DNA of 64,000 nt from Ectopseudomonas guguanensis (lineage in GTDB: Bacteria > Pseudomonadota > Gammaproteobacteria > Pseudomonadales > Pseudomonadaceae): positions 62,001 to 126,000 of the forward strand of contig NZ_FNJJ01000015.1 of assembly GCF_900104265.1 (NCBI RefSeq), in the 5' to 3' direction. The notes below the pieces were generated by a model. It ran no database searches. It had not been told where the DNA came from and saw only the letters and a list, made by a program, of their open reading frames with translations. Below are positions 10,371-19,603 of this stretch, piece after piece (position 1 is the first letter of the stretch; every line of letters starts with the position of its first letter). Made by a program: the position numbers and the translations under genes.

Positions 10371-11255
10371 ATGCCTTCGTCCTGGTTCGCCCTGCTGCGC
10401 CGCCGTCGTCTGAGCCTGACCGTGCTGGCCTGCCTGCTGTTGTTGCTGCCGATCGGCTGCGCCAAGCTGGAACAGACCGAGCGCGAACTGGTGTTTCGCA
10501 TCGAGCCTGGCACGGCCCACTGGTTCCGCGGCCTGCCCGCCGGCATCGAGGACGTGCAGCTGCAATCACCGGAACTGGGCGCCGATGAGAGCCTGCACGC
10601 CTGGTGGTGGCCGGCAGCGCGCCAGGATGCCCCGGCACTGCTCTATCTGCATGGCTCGCGCTGGAACCTGACCGGCCAGCTGTTTCGAATCGAACAGCTG
10701 CACGCCATGGGCTTTGCCGTCCTGGCGGTGGACTACCGTGGCTTTGGCCAGAGTCGGGGCGCCTTGCCCTCCGAGCGCAGCGTCTATCAGGATGCCCTGA
10801 TCGCCTGGCAGCACCTGACGCGCCTGCAACCCGAGGCGGACAAGCGCTTTATCTACGGCCATTCGCTCGGCGGCGCGGTGGCCGTCCATCTGGCGCACGA
10901 ACTGGCCGGCGAGGACGAGGCGGCGCAAGCCGCGGGCCTGATAGTCGAGTCCAGCTTCACCAATCTGGGCGATGTGGCGGCAGCGGTGACCAATACCTCA
11001 CTGCCGGTGCGCTGGTTGCTGTCGCAGGAGTTCGACTCGCTGAGCAAGATCGCCGACGTGGGCATTCCGGTGCTGATCGCCCACGGGCGTGACGACCGCT
11101 ATGTGCCCTCACGCTTCAGCGAAGCGCTGTTCGAGGCGGCCAGCGAACCCAAGCAACTGCTGCTGATCGAGGGCGCCAACCACAACAACGGCCTGCGCAT
11201 GGCCGGCAACAGTTACCGACAGGCCCTGCAGGCGCTGGGGCTGGAGATCAACTGA
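10371..11255 (+). CDS. alpha/beta-hydrolase lipoprotein
   Basis: A 294-residue serine hydrolase of the BAAT/DUF-type alpha/beta-hydrolase group. The N-terminus has an Arg-rich n-region, a hydrophobic stretch and lipobox PIGC (Cys at residue 30), so it should be a lipid-anchored envelope protein. The nucleophile elbow is GHSLGG, the acid HGRDDRYVP and the histidine EGANHNNG. It follows the PBP-like gene by 94 bp and may be cotranscribed with it. Substrate unknown. Confidence 0.83.
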   Translation: MPSSWFALLRRRRLSLTVLACLLLLLPIGCAKLEQTERELVFRIEPGTAHWFRGLPAGIEDVQLQSPELGADESLHAWWWPAARQDAPALLYLHGSRWNLTGQLFRIEQLHAMGFAVLAVDYRGFGQSRGALPSERSVYQDALIAWQHLTRLQPEADKRFIYGHSLGGAVAVHLAHELAGEDEAAQAAGLIVESSFTNLGDVAAAVTNTSLPVRWLLSQEFDSLSKIADVGIPVLIAHGRDDRYVPSRFSEALFEAASEPKQLLLIEGANHNNGLRMAGNSYRQALQALGLEIN

Positions 11256-11259
11256 AGGG

Positions 11260-11472
11260 TCAGGGCTTGCAGTGCTGCAGGTAGAGCTGCTCGACCTTGG
11301 CCCGTGCCCAGGGCGTCTTGCGCAGAAAGGTCAGGCTCGACTTGATGCTCGGCTCATGCTTGAAACAGCGCACGTCGACCTGACGGGCCAGCCCCTCCCA
11401 GCCGATGCGCTCCACCAGAGCGGTGAGTATCGCCTGCAGGGTCAGGCCGTGGAGCGGGTCATTGCTGGTCAT
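11260..11472 (-). CDS. VF530/DUF2132 family small protein
   Basis: A 70-residue protein matching the VF530 family (DUF2132), small basic proteins thought to bind DNA. The diagnostic segments LTLQAILTALVERIGWEGLA and CFKHEPSIKSSLTFLRKTPWAR are present and the length is typical. It is convergent with the hydrolase gene, leaving only 4 bp between the stops. Confidence 0.85.
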   Translation of the reverse strand: MTSNDPLHGLTLQAILTALVERIGWEGLARQVDVRCFKHEPSIKSSLTFLRKTPWARAKVEQLYLQHCKP

Positions 11473-11515
11473 GGGAGCATCCGTCGAAAAAGGTGTGCCT
11501 ATCTTAGGCCCGGAA

Positions 11516-11553
11516 ACGAAAAAGGCGATGGCTGCCGAGCAGTCATCGCCTTT
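11516..11553 (-). terminator. rho-independent terminator of putP
   Basis: Read on the minus strand, a 10-bp stem AAAGGCGATG / CATCGCCTTT closes a 13-base loop and is followed by TTTTTCG. It sits just after the putP stop codon. Confidence 0.9.
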
Positions 11554-11570
11554 GGGTCAGGCCGGCAAGG

Positions 11571-13055
11571 TTACACCGACTTGTATTCGCTCTCGGCCTT
11601 GTCGAAGCGCTCGAGCATCGACTGGCTGGGCGCCTTGCCGATACGGCTGAAGATGACGATGGCCAGGGTGGCGAGGATGAAGCCCGGGATGATCTCGTAC
11701 AGGCCCAGACCGATCCAGTTCTTCCATACGATCACGGTGGCAGCACCGACCAGCATGCCGGCCAGGGCGCCGTTGCGGGTCATGCCCTTCCACAGCAGCG
11801 ACAGGATCACCACCGGACCGAACGCAGCCCCGAAACCGGCCCAGGCGTAGGACACCAGGCCCAGTACGCGGTTTTCCGGATTGGCGGCCAGGGCGATGGC
11901 GACCAGCGCCACCAGCAGCACCATGGCGCGGCCGACCCAGACCAGTTCGGTCTGCGAGGCACCCTTGCGCAGGAAGGCCTTGTAGAAGTCCTCGGTCAGC
12001 GCACTGGAGCACACCAGCAACTGGCAGCTCAGGGTGCTCATCACCGCCGCCAGGATGGCGGACAGCAGAATGCCGGCGATCCAGGGATTGAACAGCAGCT
12101 TGGCCAGTTCGATGAACACGCGCTCAGGGTTCTCGCCGACCGGGCCGGCCACTTCCGGGTGCGCCGAGAAGTAGGCGATGCCGAAGAAGCCCACGGCCAC
12201 GGCGCCAGCCAGGGTCAGGATCATCCAGGTCATGGAGATGCGGCGAGCAGCCGGGATCGACTTGACCGAATCGGCGGCCATGAAGCGCGCCAGGATGTGC
12301 GGCTGGCCGAAGTAGCCCAGGCCCCAGGCCATCAGCGAGATCACGCCGACGAAGGTGGCGCCCTTGAGCATGTCGAAGTTGGTGGCGTCGACCGCCTCGA
12401 TGGCGACCATGGCCGGATCGAAACCGCCGGTTGCGATCATCACCACGATCGGGGTGAGGATCAGCGCGAAGATCATCAGCGTGGCCTGCACGGTGTCGGT
12501 CCAGCTCACCGCCAGGAAGCCACCGATGAAGGTGTAGGCGATGGTCGCCGCGGCGCCGGCCCACAGCGCGGTCTCGTAGGACATGCCGAAGGTGCTCTCG
12601 AACAGGCGGGCACCGGCCACCACGCCGGAAGCGCAGTAGATGGTGAAGAACACCAGGATCACCAGCGCCGAGAAGATGCGCAGGATGCGGCTGTTGTCCT
12701 CGAAGCGGTTGGTGAAGTAGTCGGGCAGGGTCAGGGCGTTGCCATTGTGCTCGGTCTGCACGCGCAGACGACCGGCGACGAACAGCCAGTTGAGGTAGGC
12801 GCCGATCACCAGACCGATGGCGATCCAGCTTTCGGAGATGCCGGCAACGAAGATGGCGCCCGGCAGGCCCATCAGCAGCCAGCCACTCATGTCGGAAGCG
12901 CCGGCGGACAGCGCGGTGACGAAGCTACCGAGGCTGCGGCCACCGAGGATGTAGTCGGAAAGGTTCTTGGTGCGCAGATAGGCGATCAGGCCGATTAGCA
13001 CCATGGCTGCGATGTACACCACGAAGGTGACGAGCATTGGAGTACTAGCTGTCAT
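11571..13055 (-). CDS. putP: sodium/proline symporter
   Basis: A 494-residue member of the solute:sodium symporter family with about 13 transmembrane helices, which imports proline with sodium. Diagnostic stretches include SAGASDMSGWLLMGLPGA (TM2 with the sodium/proline site), NWLFVAGRLR, LPDYFTNRFED and AKLLFNPWIAGILLSAILAAVMST. The ATG was chosen because AGGGGAG precedes it; an open frame continues further upstream but encodes no signal or family sequence. In many pseudomonads putP is next to putA; here putA is absent from the window. Confidence 0.95.
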   Translation of the reverse strand: MTASTPMLVTFVVYIAAMVLIGLIAYLRTKNLSDYILGGRSLGSFVTALSAGASDMSGWLLMGLPGAIFVAGISESWIAIGLVIGAYLNWLFVAGRLRVQTEHNGNALTLPDYFTNRFEDNSRILRIFSALVILVFFTIYCASGVVAGARLFESTFGMSYETALWAGAAATIAYTFIGGFLAVSWTDTVQATLMIFALILTPIVVMIATGGFDPAMVAIEAVDATNFDMLKGATFVGVISLMAWGLGYFGQPHILARFMAADSVKSIPAARRISMTWMILTLAGAVAVGFFGIAYFSAHPEVAGPVGENPERVFIELAKLLFNPWIAGILLSAILAAVMSTLSCQLLVCSSALTEDFYKAFLRKGASQTELVWVGRAMVLLVALVAIALAANPENRVLGLVSYAWAGFGAAFGPVVILSLLWKGMTRNGALAGMLVGAATVIVWKNWIGLGLYEIIPGFILATLAIVIFSRIGKAPSQSMLERFDKAESEYKSV

Positions 13056-13525
13056 TTGGGGGGCTCCCCTCTCGTTTGTTGTTCTCGGGCACCGTGCCCT
13101 GATTGGCAAAGTGCACCCGCTTTTGCGGATGCGGGGCTCCGGTCTCTTTTCCTCGTCACACCGATGCCTGGCGAGCACGATCAGGGGCAGATAACCGGTG
13201 CAGTGAAACCTCCACCGCTTCGTCACTGCATCGGCAAGTGCCTGAGCACTTTCCCTGACCTCCCTGGCTTGCGCCTGCGGCCACCGAATCGCGTTACCAC
13301 CACGCCTGGGCTGCTGTAACCGCTGTTATCGGTCTAGCCCAGCGAAGCTGGTCTGACCAATCGGCGCAGACAAAAACGGTCGTAACGAAAGTGAAGGGCG
13401 GAATTTAGTGGCAGATGTGAACAGGCTTCTTGCTGAAAGCTCTGGAGTTTTTGCAGAAATCTCCGACGCGGGGAACTTCCGGCAAACAGCTGTTTCGGCC
13501 CTGCGCCGCCGAACTGATCGCCCGA
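13056..13525. promoter_or_regulatory. upstream region of putP (no gene seen)
   Basis: A 470-bp gap between two minus-strand genes. I see no protein with a credible start. It should hold the putP promoter and its control sites (PruR-type regulation is plausible from the family, not shown here). Small palindromes near 13505-13535 (CGATCGCCCGATC, GCCGCCGGCGGC) lie at the end of the upstream gene. Confidence 0.45.
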
Positions 13526-14659
13526 TCAGCCGCCGGCGGCCTGGCGAAACGGCAGATAGCTGCGCGCCTGTTCGGCGTAAACCCGCACGCCAGAGCGCTC
13601 CTGCTCGAGGAACTCGGCAACCGCGGCATGCAGCCCCGGGTGGCGCAGATAATGCCACGAGTGGGTAAGCACCGGCTCGAAACCACGAATCAGCTTGTGC
13701 TCGCCCTGCGCACCGGCGTCGAAACGTTCGAGCCCCTCGGCAATGGCCCGCTCCATACCCTGATAGAAACAGGTTTCGAAGTGCAGCCGGTCGAACTCGG
13801 CCAGGCAGCCCCAGTAGCGACCGTAGAAGGTGTCGCCATCGACCAGGCTGAAGGCCATGGCCAGCGGACGGCCGTGCTGCCTGGCGAACACCACGCGAAT
13901 CGCCTCCGGCATGCGCTCGGCCAGCAGGCTGAAGAACGTCCGCGTCAGGTAGGGCGCCTGGCCGCGCACATGGTAGGTGTTGGCGTAGCACTGGTAGACG
14001 AAGTCCCAGTCCACCTCGCTCAGCTCGTGGCCGCCCCGCCAGTCGAAATCGATACCCTGCCCTGCGACCTGCTCACGCTCCTTGCGCATCTGCTTGCGTT
14101 TGCGCGAGGCGAGCACGTCGAGAAAGTCATGAAAATCGCGATAACCGCGGTTGTGCCAGTGGAACTGGCAGCCGAGACGTTCCAGCCAGCCCTGCCGCTG
14201 CAGCATCAGCGCATCGCAGGCCGGGCTGGTGAAATTGATATGCAGGCTCGACAAGCCCTGGTCGTCCAGTTCGTCCGCCAGCTCGTCGAGCAGCTGCGCG
14301 GCGGCGTGCGCGTCACCGAGCAGACGCGCCCCGCTCACCGGAGAGAACGGCACCGCGCCCAGCAGCTTGGGATAGTAGGCGATGCCGGCACGCCGGCAGG
14401 CATCGGCCCAGGCGTGATCGAACACGTATTCGCCATAGGAGTGCTGCTTGATGTAAGCCGGCAGCGCCGCCTGCACCTGGCCCTGCGCATCGCACCAGAG
14501 CCGGTGCGCCGGCAGCCAGCCGGTGCGGCCGCCAACGCTGCCACTGTCCTCCAGCGAGGAAAGGAAGGCGTGGCGCAGGAACGGCTGCGAAGTCGGCAGC
14601 AGGGCATCCCAGCTGGCGGCCGGTAGTTGGGACAGTTGGGTCAGGGTGTGCAGAGGCAT
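13526..14659 (-). CDS. DUF482 / GNAT-like N-acyltransferase
   Basis: A 377-residue protein of the DUF482 family (COG3146, annotated as putative N-acyltransferase or peptidoglycan-biosynthesis-like), related to FemAB/GNAT folds. Recognisable segments are AWADACRRAGIAYYPKLL, ASRKRKQMRKEREQV, YGRYWG and HFETCFYQG, and the C-terminal GAQGEHKL-RGF stretch. The ATG giving MPLHTLTQLS is chosen; a longer frame would read back into the terminator of the neighbouring porin gene. Reaction and substrate are not established for the family as far as I know. Confidence 0.82.
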   Translation of the reverse strand: MPLHTLTQLSQLPAASWDALLPTSQPFLRHAFLSSLEDSGSVGGRTGWLPAHRLWCDAQGQVQAALPAYIKQHSYGEYVFDHAWADACRRAGIAYYPKLLGAVPFSPVSGARLLGDAHAAAQLLDELADELDDQGLSSLHINFTSPACDALMLQRQGWLERLGCQFHWHNRGYRDFHDFLDVLASRKRKQMRKEREQVAGQGIDFDWRGGHELSEVDWDFVYQCYANTYHVRGQAPYLTRTFFSLLAERMPEAIRVVFARQHGRPLAMAFSLVDGDTFYGRYWGCLAEFDRLHFETCFYQGMERAIAEGLERFDAGAQGEHKLIRGFEPVLTHSWHYLRHPGLHAAVAEFLEQERSGVRVYAEQARSYLPFRQAAGG

Positions 14660-14687
14660 GGCGCCAGTCTGGCGAAAGCGGCGGACG

Positions 14688-14714
14688 AAAAAAAGCCCCG
14701 CCAAAGGCGGGGCT
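14688..14714 (-). terminator. rho-independent terminator of the OprO/OprP-type porin
   Basis: On the minus strand the stem AGCCCCGCC / GGCGGGGCT closes a TTT loop and is followed by an uninterrupted run of six to seven T. It lies 28 bases past the porin stop and before the DUF482 start, so it separates the two genes. Confidence 0.93.
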
Positions 14715-14741
14715 CAATTCAGGAGCAGAATCAGCGATGCA

Positions 14742-16055
14742 TCAGAACGCGTACTGCAGGCGCATCACGAAGGCGTCACCGTCGTCGTCGCCAGCGGTGT
14801 TGGTGATGCCGTCAGTTTTGGCCTTGACGTAGTTGGCAGCGACCTTGACCACGTCGTTGACGTACCAGTTCACGCCGACGGTGTGCAGCTTGGCCTTGGT
14901 ATCACCCACTTCGCGAGTGGCGGTAGCTACGGTGACGTTGTCGTCTTCGATCTTGATGTTGTCGTAACGGTAGAAGACTTCCCAGGCGCCCAGTTGCTTG
15001 TCGGACGGCTTGATCGCATCGAAGCGTGCACCATCCAGACGGTAGCCGCGGGATTCGCCGGTCAGGGTGTAGGCCAGTTGCGCGTAGTAACCATTGGCCT
15101 TGATGTCTTCGATGCCAGCGCGGTCAGCCTTCAGCTTGCGCGCCAGGTACTCGGCCTGAGCAGAGAACGGGCCCATGGCGTAAGCCAGTTCGGCGCCCCA
15201 GGCGGAGTCGTTGTCGAAGTCACCAGCCACGCCCTGGAAGCCGCCGAAGACGGCACGGTTGCCGTTGGTGCCGGCGTCGTTACCACCGTTGGTGGATACA
15301 CCGCGGACGGTCAGACGCGGACGGATACGAGCATCGGCGGCGACGTCGTCGAGGCCGCGATTGGCGTAGTTCAGGCCCAGGTGCAGGACGTTGCCCGGCT
15401 CAGCCATGGGGGCGAACACGCCGCGCAGGTTGAACTGCTTGACGCTCTCGCCATCGGTATCGTTGGTGTCCTTGGCGCTGACGCCACCGGACATGAAGGC
15501 CATGTTGCCGATGACCGAGCTGGCCTGTACGCCCATACCGTTCTCGTGGCCGTTGACCCAATCGGCGATTTCATAGATGGCGGAACGCTCGATGGCGGTG
15601 ATCCACTTGGAGCTGGTGGCCTTCTCCAGACCGAAGTCCGGGTCGAAGCGGCCGACACGAATGTTGACCGGGTTGAAGCCGGTGTAGGTCACCGAAGCTT
15701 CGTCGAAGTAACCGTCATCGCTGCTGCCGGCGTTGTGAGCCAGGTCGTAGCTGAGAACGTATTTCCAATCCTTGTAGACGGTACCGGACAGTTCCAGGAA
15801 CGCACGGCGGAAGTAGGCAGCGTCGGCCTTGTCACCGTCGCGGGTGTAGAAGCCATCGAAGGTGCCATAGTCGGCCTGCAGACGGCCGCCCAGCTTGAAG
15901 CTGAACTCTTTGTCGGTGGTGGCGACTTCGAGGCCGCCCTTGGTCTTGATCACGATATCGGCGCCGTCAGTGGTGACGGTACCGGCGAAAGCCTGGGCGG
16001 AGACGGCCAGAGCCAGGGCGCTGGCTGCGAAACCGGCGAAGTGCTTACGGATCAT
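14742..16055 (-). CDS. OprO/OprP-family porin (phosphate/polyphosphate type)
   Basis: A 437-residue outer-membrane beta-barrel of the phosphate-selective porin O and P family. A signal peptide ends around residue 24 (AFA-G). The segments FSFKLGGRLQADY, FRRAFLELSGTVYKDWKY, VRVGRFDP-like IRVGRFDPDFGLE and the final MRLQYAF are characteristic. The C-terminal Phe fits BamA recognition. Anion specificity is a family inference; the Arg ladder of OprP cannot be checked without alignment. A single Pho-box-like half-site lies upstream (separate entry). Confidence 0.88.
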   Translation of the reverse strand: MIRKHFAGFAASALALAVSAQAFAGTVTTDGADIVIKTKGGLEVATTDKEFSFKLGGRLQADYGTFDGFYTRDGDKADAAYFRRAFLELSGTVYKDWKYVLSYDLAHNAGSSDDGYFDEASVTYTGFNPVNIRVGRFDPDFGLEKATSSKWITAIERSAIYEIADWVNGHENGMGVQASSVIGNMAFMSGGVSAKDTNDTDGESVKQFNLRGVFAPMAEPGNVLHLGLNYANRGLDDVAADARIRPRLTVRGVSTNGGNDAGTNGNRAVFGGFQGVAGDFDNDSAWGAELAYAMGPFSAQAEYLARKLKADRAGIEDIKANGYYAQLAYTLTGESRGYRLDGARFDAIKPSDKQLGAWEVFYRYDNIKIEDDNVTVATATREVGDTKAKLHTVGVNWYVNDVVKVAANYVKAKTDGITNTAGDDDGDAFVMRLQYAF

Positions 16056-16173
16056 CGAGAAATTCCCCTGTTGACTTTTAGTGTTGAAAACACCCGAGTT
16101 GTTGACTCGTTCGTGCTGGGGGGAATCTTGGCGAGGGGTTATTTCAGCTCAGTTGCCGATATATAAAGATTTG

Positions 16174-16180
16174 ATGACAG
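16174..16180 (-). promoter_or_regulatory. possible Pho-box half-site upstream of the porin
   Basis: CTGTCAT on the minus strand, identical to one half of the PhoB consensus, about 120 bp upstream of the porin start and followed by an AT-rich TTTATATAT stretch that could be a -10 region. The second half-site at the proper 11-base phase matches poorly (3 of 7). Confidence 0.3.
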
Positions 16181-16214
16181 CGGAACTTTTTACTTCTGCT
16201 ACTTATAAGCAGAT

Positions 16215-16547
16215 TCAGGAGGAATGCAACCGCGGGCCCAGCAGGATGATCAGAGCGCCGGCCAGGCACAAGGCCGCGCCCAGCCAGTCGCTGAACATCG
16301 GCCGGGTCCTTTCGATCAAGGCCAGCCAGACCAGCGAAGTGACGATGTAGACACCGCCATACGCGGCATAGGCACGTCCGGCGAAGGAGGCCTCGACGCG
16401 GGTCAGAATCAGCGCGAACAACGCCAGGCTGAGCAGCCCCGGCGCCACCCACCAGATGCTGCGATCGAGTCGCAGCCACATCCAGAAGGCGTAGCAACCG
16501 GCGATCTCAAACAGCGCCGCCAGCAGAAACCACAGATAGTTGCTCAT
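16215..16547 (-). CDS. ynfA: YnfA/UPF0060 family membrane protein
   Basis: A 110-residue protein with four transmembrane helices. LFEIAGCYAFWMWLR, RAYAAYGGVYI and the terminal GAALCLAGALIIL are the family signature of YnfA, a small-multidrug-resistance-like membrane protein. Length is exactly as expected. It lies upstream of the porin gene on the same strand with 159 bp between them. Confidence 0.92.
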   Translation of the reverse strand: MSNYLWFLLAALFEIAGCYAFWMWLRLDRSIWWVAPGLLSLALFALILTRVEASFAGRAYAAYGGVYIVTSLVWLALIERTRPMFSDWLGAALCLAGALIILLGPRLHSS

Positions 16548-16556
16548 CCAGCCATC

Positions 16557-16985
16557 CTAGCCGCGCAGGGCTCCTTCACGCTCCCAGGCGCAGCGCACCC
16601 GCAGCGCGCCCTCCTGCGGGCTGTGAAAACCGTTGTCGGACTCCCAGCGGAAGGTATGCATGCCATTGAGCTCGGTTTCCAGGTGCACCACGGCACTGGC
16701 CCAGTACAGGCGCTTGAGCAAGGCCTCGAAGGCTTCGATCCACAGGTTCCATTCATACTCCACCGCGCCGTAGCTGGCACCGAAGTGGATCACCTGGGTC
16801 TGGTAGAGGCCCGCCCCCGGCAGCTCGCAGAAGGAGAACATCTCACGACCGAGAAACGGCCAAAGCTCGCCAGACGGCAATTCGGCCAGCACGCCATGGT
16901 TGGTTTCACGGCGCAGGCGACGCAGCTCGGGATCATCCGAAGGCCAGTCGCGGATACAGCCATAGACGATGGATTCGGACTCCAC
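16557..16985 (-). CDS. conserved hypothetical protein
   Basis: A 142-residue soluble protein starting with GTG, supported by AGGAG seven bases upstream. The sequence is aromatic-rich (several Trp and Phe) with no signal peptide or membrane segment. I recognise no domain; codon use looks like the surrounding chromosome, so it is probably a real Pseudomonas-conserved gene. It ends 10 bp before ynfA and may be cotranscribed. Confidence 0.68.
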   Translation of the reverse strand: MESESIVYGCIRDWPSDDPELRRLRRETNHGVLAELPSGELWPFLGREMFSFCELPGAGLYQTQVIHFGASYGAVEYEWNLWIEAFEALLKRLYWASAVVHLETELNGMHTFRWESDNGFHSPQEGALRVRCAWEREGALRG

Positions 16986-17059
16986 ACCGGCACTCCTGAA
17001 AAAGCAGAACGCCTTCTAACACAGCACGCCTGGGCAAGAAAGGAACTGCTGCCAATTCT

Positions 17060-18223
17060 TCACCGGCGCTGCCGGCGGTTTCGCCCCAGCAGCCAGGCCA
17101 CCAGCGTCATCACCAGCGCCAGGGCTGTGAGTACGGCGAACGGCAGCCGGTAGCTGCCGGACAGGTCGCGGGCCAGGCCGGTCAGAATCGGCGTCAGGCA
17201 GCCGAGGCTGTAACCGGTGAACAGCATCATCGCCGTCCAGCGGCTGACCGCCAGCGGCGAGCCGGCTTCGTACAGCGGCAGTACCAGCGACAGGGCGAAG
17301 GAGCCGCCCAGGGAAAAGCCCATGATCACCGCCCAGAGCTCCGGAACGAAACGCGGCATGAAGGTGACCATCGCCAGGCAACTGCAGGTGACCGCCCCGC
17401 AAGCCAGCAGCAGCGGGTAACGGGCGTTGTAGCGCTGCGCCAGCCAGGGCAGCAGGAACGAGCTGGGCAGCCCCATGAGCATGGCCAGGCTGAGCAGCGA
17501 GTTGCTGCGCAGCATGCTCAGCCCGGCTTCGTGGTAGCGCGCCACGACCCAGGTGGCGATGGCGTAGAACAGCCCTGCCTGGATGGCGAAGAAGCAGCTG
17601 ATCAGCCAGGCGCGCGGCTGCCGCCAGGGCAGGCCGCCGCTTTCCTGCTGCTCGGCCGCTACGGCCTGGTTGGGCAGCCACAGCCAGAGCAGGACCCCGA
17701 GCAACGCCGGCATGGCCCATATCGCCAGCCCCAGATGCCAGGCATCGCCGAACAGCGCCGTGACCGGCGCCGTGAACACCGCACCGCCCGCACCGCCGAT
17801 GGCCATGCCCAGCGAATACCAGCCCACCACGCGGCCCATCTGGCTGGCGAAATAGCGTTTGATGAAGCCCGAGAGCAGAGGCCCGGCCACCGCAATCGCA
17901 GCGCCCAGCGCGATGGCACTGCCGATCAGCACCGCACTCTGGTGCGCGGCCAGACGCGCCAGCAGCGCCAAGCCGATCAGCCCGAGGCAGAGCACGATGG
18001 TGCGTTCGAGCCCCCAGCGCATCGCCAGGCGCGGCGCCAATGGCGCCAGCAGGCCCATGCACAGCACCGGCAAGGCGGTAGTCAGGCTGATGAAACTGCG
18101 GCTCAGCGACAGCTCCGCAGCGATGCGCTCGATCAGTGGTGCGAGGGAGGTGATGCCGGGGCGCAAATTGATCGCCGCCAGCACCAGGGCCACCAGCAGC
18201 AGGGCCCGAGGGACTGGTTTCAC
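17060..18223 (-). CDS. MFS transporter, CynX/NimT type
   Basis: A 387-residue major facilitator with about 12 transmembrane helices. The opening AAINLRPGITSLAPLI and the stretch GIAIAVAGPLLSGFIKRYF-like (GAAIAVAGPLLSGFIKRYF) are typical of the cyanate/2-nitroimidazole transporter group (CynX, NimT, YeaN). The start is GTG. The substrate is unknown. It stands alone between the hypothetical gene and the SDR gene. Confidence 0.85.
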   Translation of the reverse strand: MKPVPRALLLVALVLAAINLRPGITSLAPLIERIAAELSLSRSFISLTTALPVLCMGLLAPLAPRLAMRWGLERTIVLCLGLIGLALLARLAAHQSAVLIGSAIALGAAIAVAGPLLSGFIKRYFASQMGRVVGWYSLGMAIGGAGGAVFTAPVTALFGDAWHLGLAIWAMPALLGVLLWLWLPNQAVAAEQQESGGLPWRQPRAWLISCFFAIQAGLFYAIATWVVARYHEAGLSMLRSNSLLSLAMLMGLPSSFLLPWLAQRYNARYPLLLACGAVTCSCLAMVTFMPRFVPELWAVIMGFSLGGSFALSLVLPLYEAGSPLAVSRWTAMMLFTGYSLGCLTPILTGLARDLSGSYRLPFAVLTALALVMTLVAWLLGRNRRQRR

Positions 18224-18311
18224 AGGTATTCCATGGTCGTGACGGCAGGCAGGCCGGGGCGGCCACCCTACCCCTGCAGGCCGCGCCAGGCAAGCCTGCA
18301 GGCACGAATAA

Positions 18312-18327
18312 CTGACCTTTCGGTCAG
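18312..18327 (-). terminator. small hairpin at the end of the SDR gene
   Basis: CTGACC / GGTCAG stem with a four-base loop overlapping the SDR stop codon, followed on the minus strand by TTATTCG. A weak terminator at best. Confidence 0.4.
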
Positions 18328-19136
18328 CCGGCGGACTTGGCCTTGCCGCGCATCTTCTCGGCCATGCTGGCCATCTCGTCGTACAGCGCCTGCGGGTTCT
18401 TCTGCTTCACCGCCCAGGCCATGCGACCCATTTCGTGAGGCAGGATCATGAAGCTGCCCTTGGCCATTTCAGCGTGGATGTAATCGGCGATGTCCGCAGC
18501 GGTGATCGGCGAACTCTCCAGCAATTTGCCCACCTGTGCCTTCATCGCCGGGGTCGGGCCGCGGAAGGAGTCCAGCAGGTTGGTCTGGAAGAAGGACGGG
18601 CAGACCACATGCACGCCGATCTCCAGCTGGCGCAGCTCCACCAGCAGGCTTTCCGACAGGGCCACCACACCGGCCTTGGCCACGTTGTAGTTGCTCATGC
18701 CCGGGCCCTGCATCAGCGCGGCCATGGAGGCGATATTGACGATCTTGCCCTTGCTCCTTTCCAGCAGCGGCAGGAATGCCTTGCAGCCTTTGACCACACC
18801 CATCAGGTTGATCGAGATCTGCCAGTCCCAGTCCTCCAGCGACAGCTCGCTGAAGAAACCACCGGAGGCGACACCGGCGTTGTTGACGATGACATCGATA
18901 CCGCCGAACTGCTCTTCGCAGGCCTGCGCCAGGGCGGTCAGCTGGCTGTAGTCGCGCACGTCGCAACGGCGGGTGAAGCCGTCACCACCGGCCTCGCGCA
19001 CGAGTTTCAGGGTTTCAGCCAGGCCGGCTTCGTTGACATCGGCCAGCGCCAGGCGCCAGCCCTCGCGTGCCCAACGCAGGGCAATTTCGCGTCCCAGGCC
19101 AGAGCCCGCGCCAGTGATCATCATGCGGTTTTGCAT
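18324..19136 (-). CDS. SDR-family oxidoreductase
   Basis: A 270-residue classical short-chain dehydrogenase/reductase. The cofactor motif is TGAGSGLG (residues 8-15), the structural motif NNAG (near 85) and the active-site pattern S-x-Y-x-x-x-K is in IASMAALMQGPGMSNYNVAKAG, where Ser and YNVAK are seen. The C-terminal extension (LPHEMGRMAWAVKQKNPQALYDEM) resembles SDRs that act on hydrophobic or lipid-like substrates, but the substrate is not predictable. GGGG precedes the ATG. Confidence 0.88.
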   Translation of the reverse strand: MQNRMMITGAGSGLGREIALRWAREGWRLALADVNEAGLAETLKLVREAGGDGFTRRCDVRDYSQLTALAQACEEQFGGIDVIVNNAGVASGGFFSELSLEDWDWQISINLMGVVKGCKAFLPLLERSKGKIVNIASMAALMQGPGMSNYNVAKAGVVALSESLLVELRQLEIGVHVVCPSFFQTNLLDSFRGPTPAMKAQVGKLLESSPITAADIADYIHAEMAKGSFMILPHEMGRMAWAVKQKNPQALYDEMASMAEKMRGKAKSAG

Positions 19137-19234
19137 AGCAGCCCCTGCCTTTCAGTGTTTTGGTTGCATTGGCTGCCAGTGTAGCGAAGTAGATAAAGCC
19201 CCCGCGCCTTCATCAGATTCATGAATAGGCAGCG

Positions 19235-19603
19235 CTAATCGTGCGCGCGCCAGCGCCGGACCAGCCAGGCATAGACGGCCAGATTGACCAGCACGACGAG
19301 GGCGCCGAGCCAGAGCTGGAGCTGGGGCGTGAGCCCGGCCGGATAGATCAGCGGTATCAGGTAGTGCTCGATGAAACCGCCGTCATAGCCCGCCTGCCCG
19401 GCCAGCCGACGCAGCTGATTCTCCCAGGGCGTCAGCGGGCATCCCAGGTGCAGGCATTCCACCAGGATGCCCCAGGCCACCGCGGGCAGGTGCAGCCAGA
19501 TCAGCCGCGGCCAGCGCAGCAGCAGCAGGCTGCCGAGCAGCACGAACAGAATGAAGCCCAGGTGCACCAGCACCAGGGCATCGGCAGCCGTACGCCAAAT
19601 CAT
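19235..19603 (-). CDS. DUF2784 membrane protein
   Basis: A 122-residue protein with about three or four transmembrane helices, matching DUF2784: ALVLVHLGFILFVLLGSLLLL at the N-terminus, VECLHLGCPLTPWEN and GFIEHYLIPLIYP are the family landmarks. Function unknown. It is divergent from the DUF2061 gene across an AT-rich 155-bp region that probably contains both promoters. Confidence 0.88.
   Translation of the reverse strand: MIWRTAADALVLVHLGFILFVLLGSLLLLRWPRLIWLHLPAVAWGILVECLHLGCPLTPWENQLRRLAGQAGYDGGFIEHYLIPLIYPAGLTPQLQLWLGALVVLVNLAVYAWLVRRWRAHD

Noticed and set aside
13056..13226. N-terminal extension of PutP by 57 residues
   Set aside because: The extension is basic, lacks any family match, and the downstream ATG has the AGGGGAG site and the standard PutP N-terminus.
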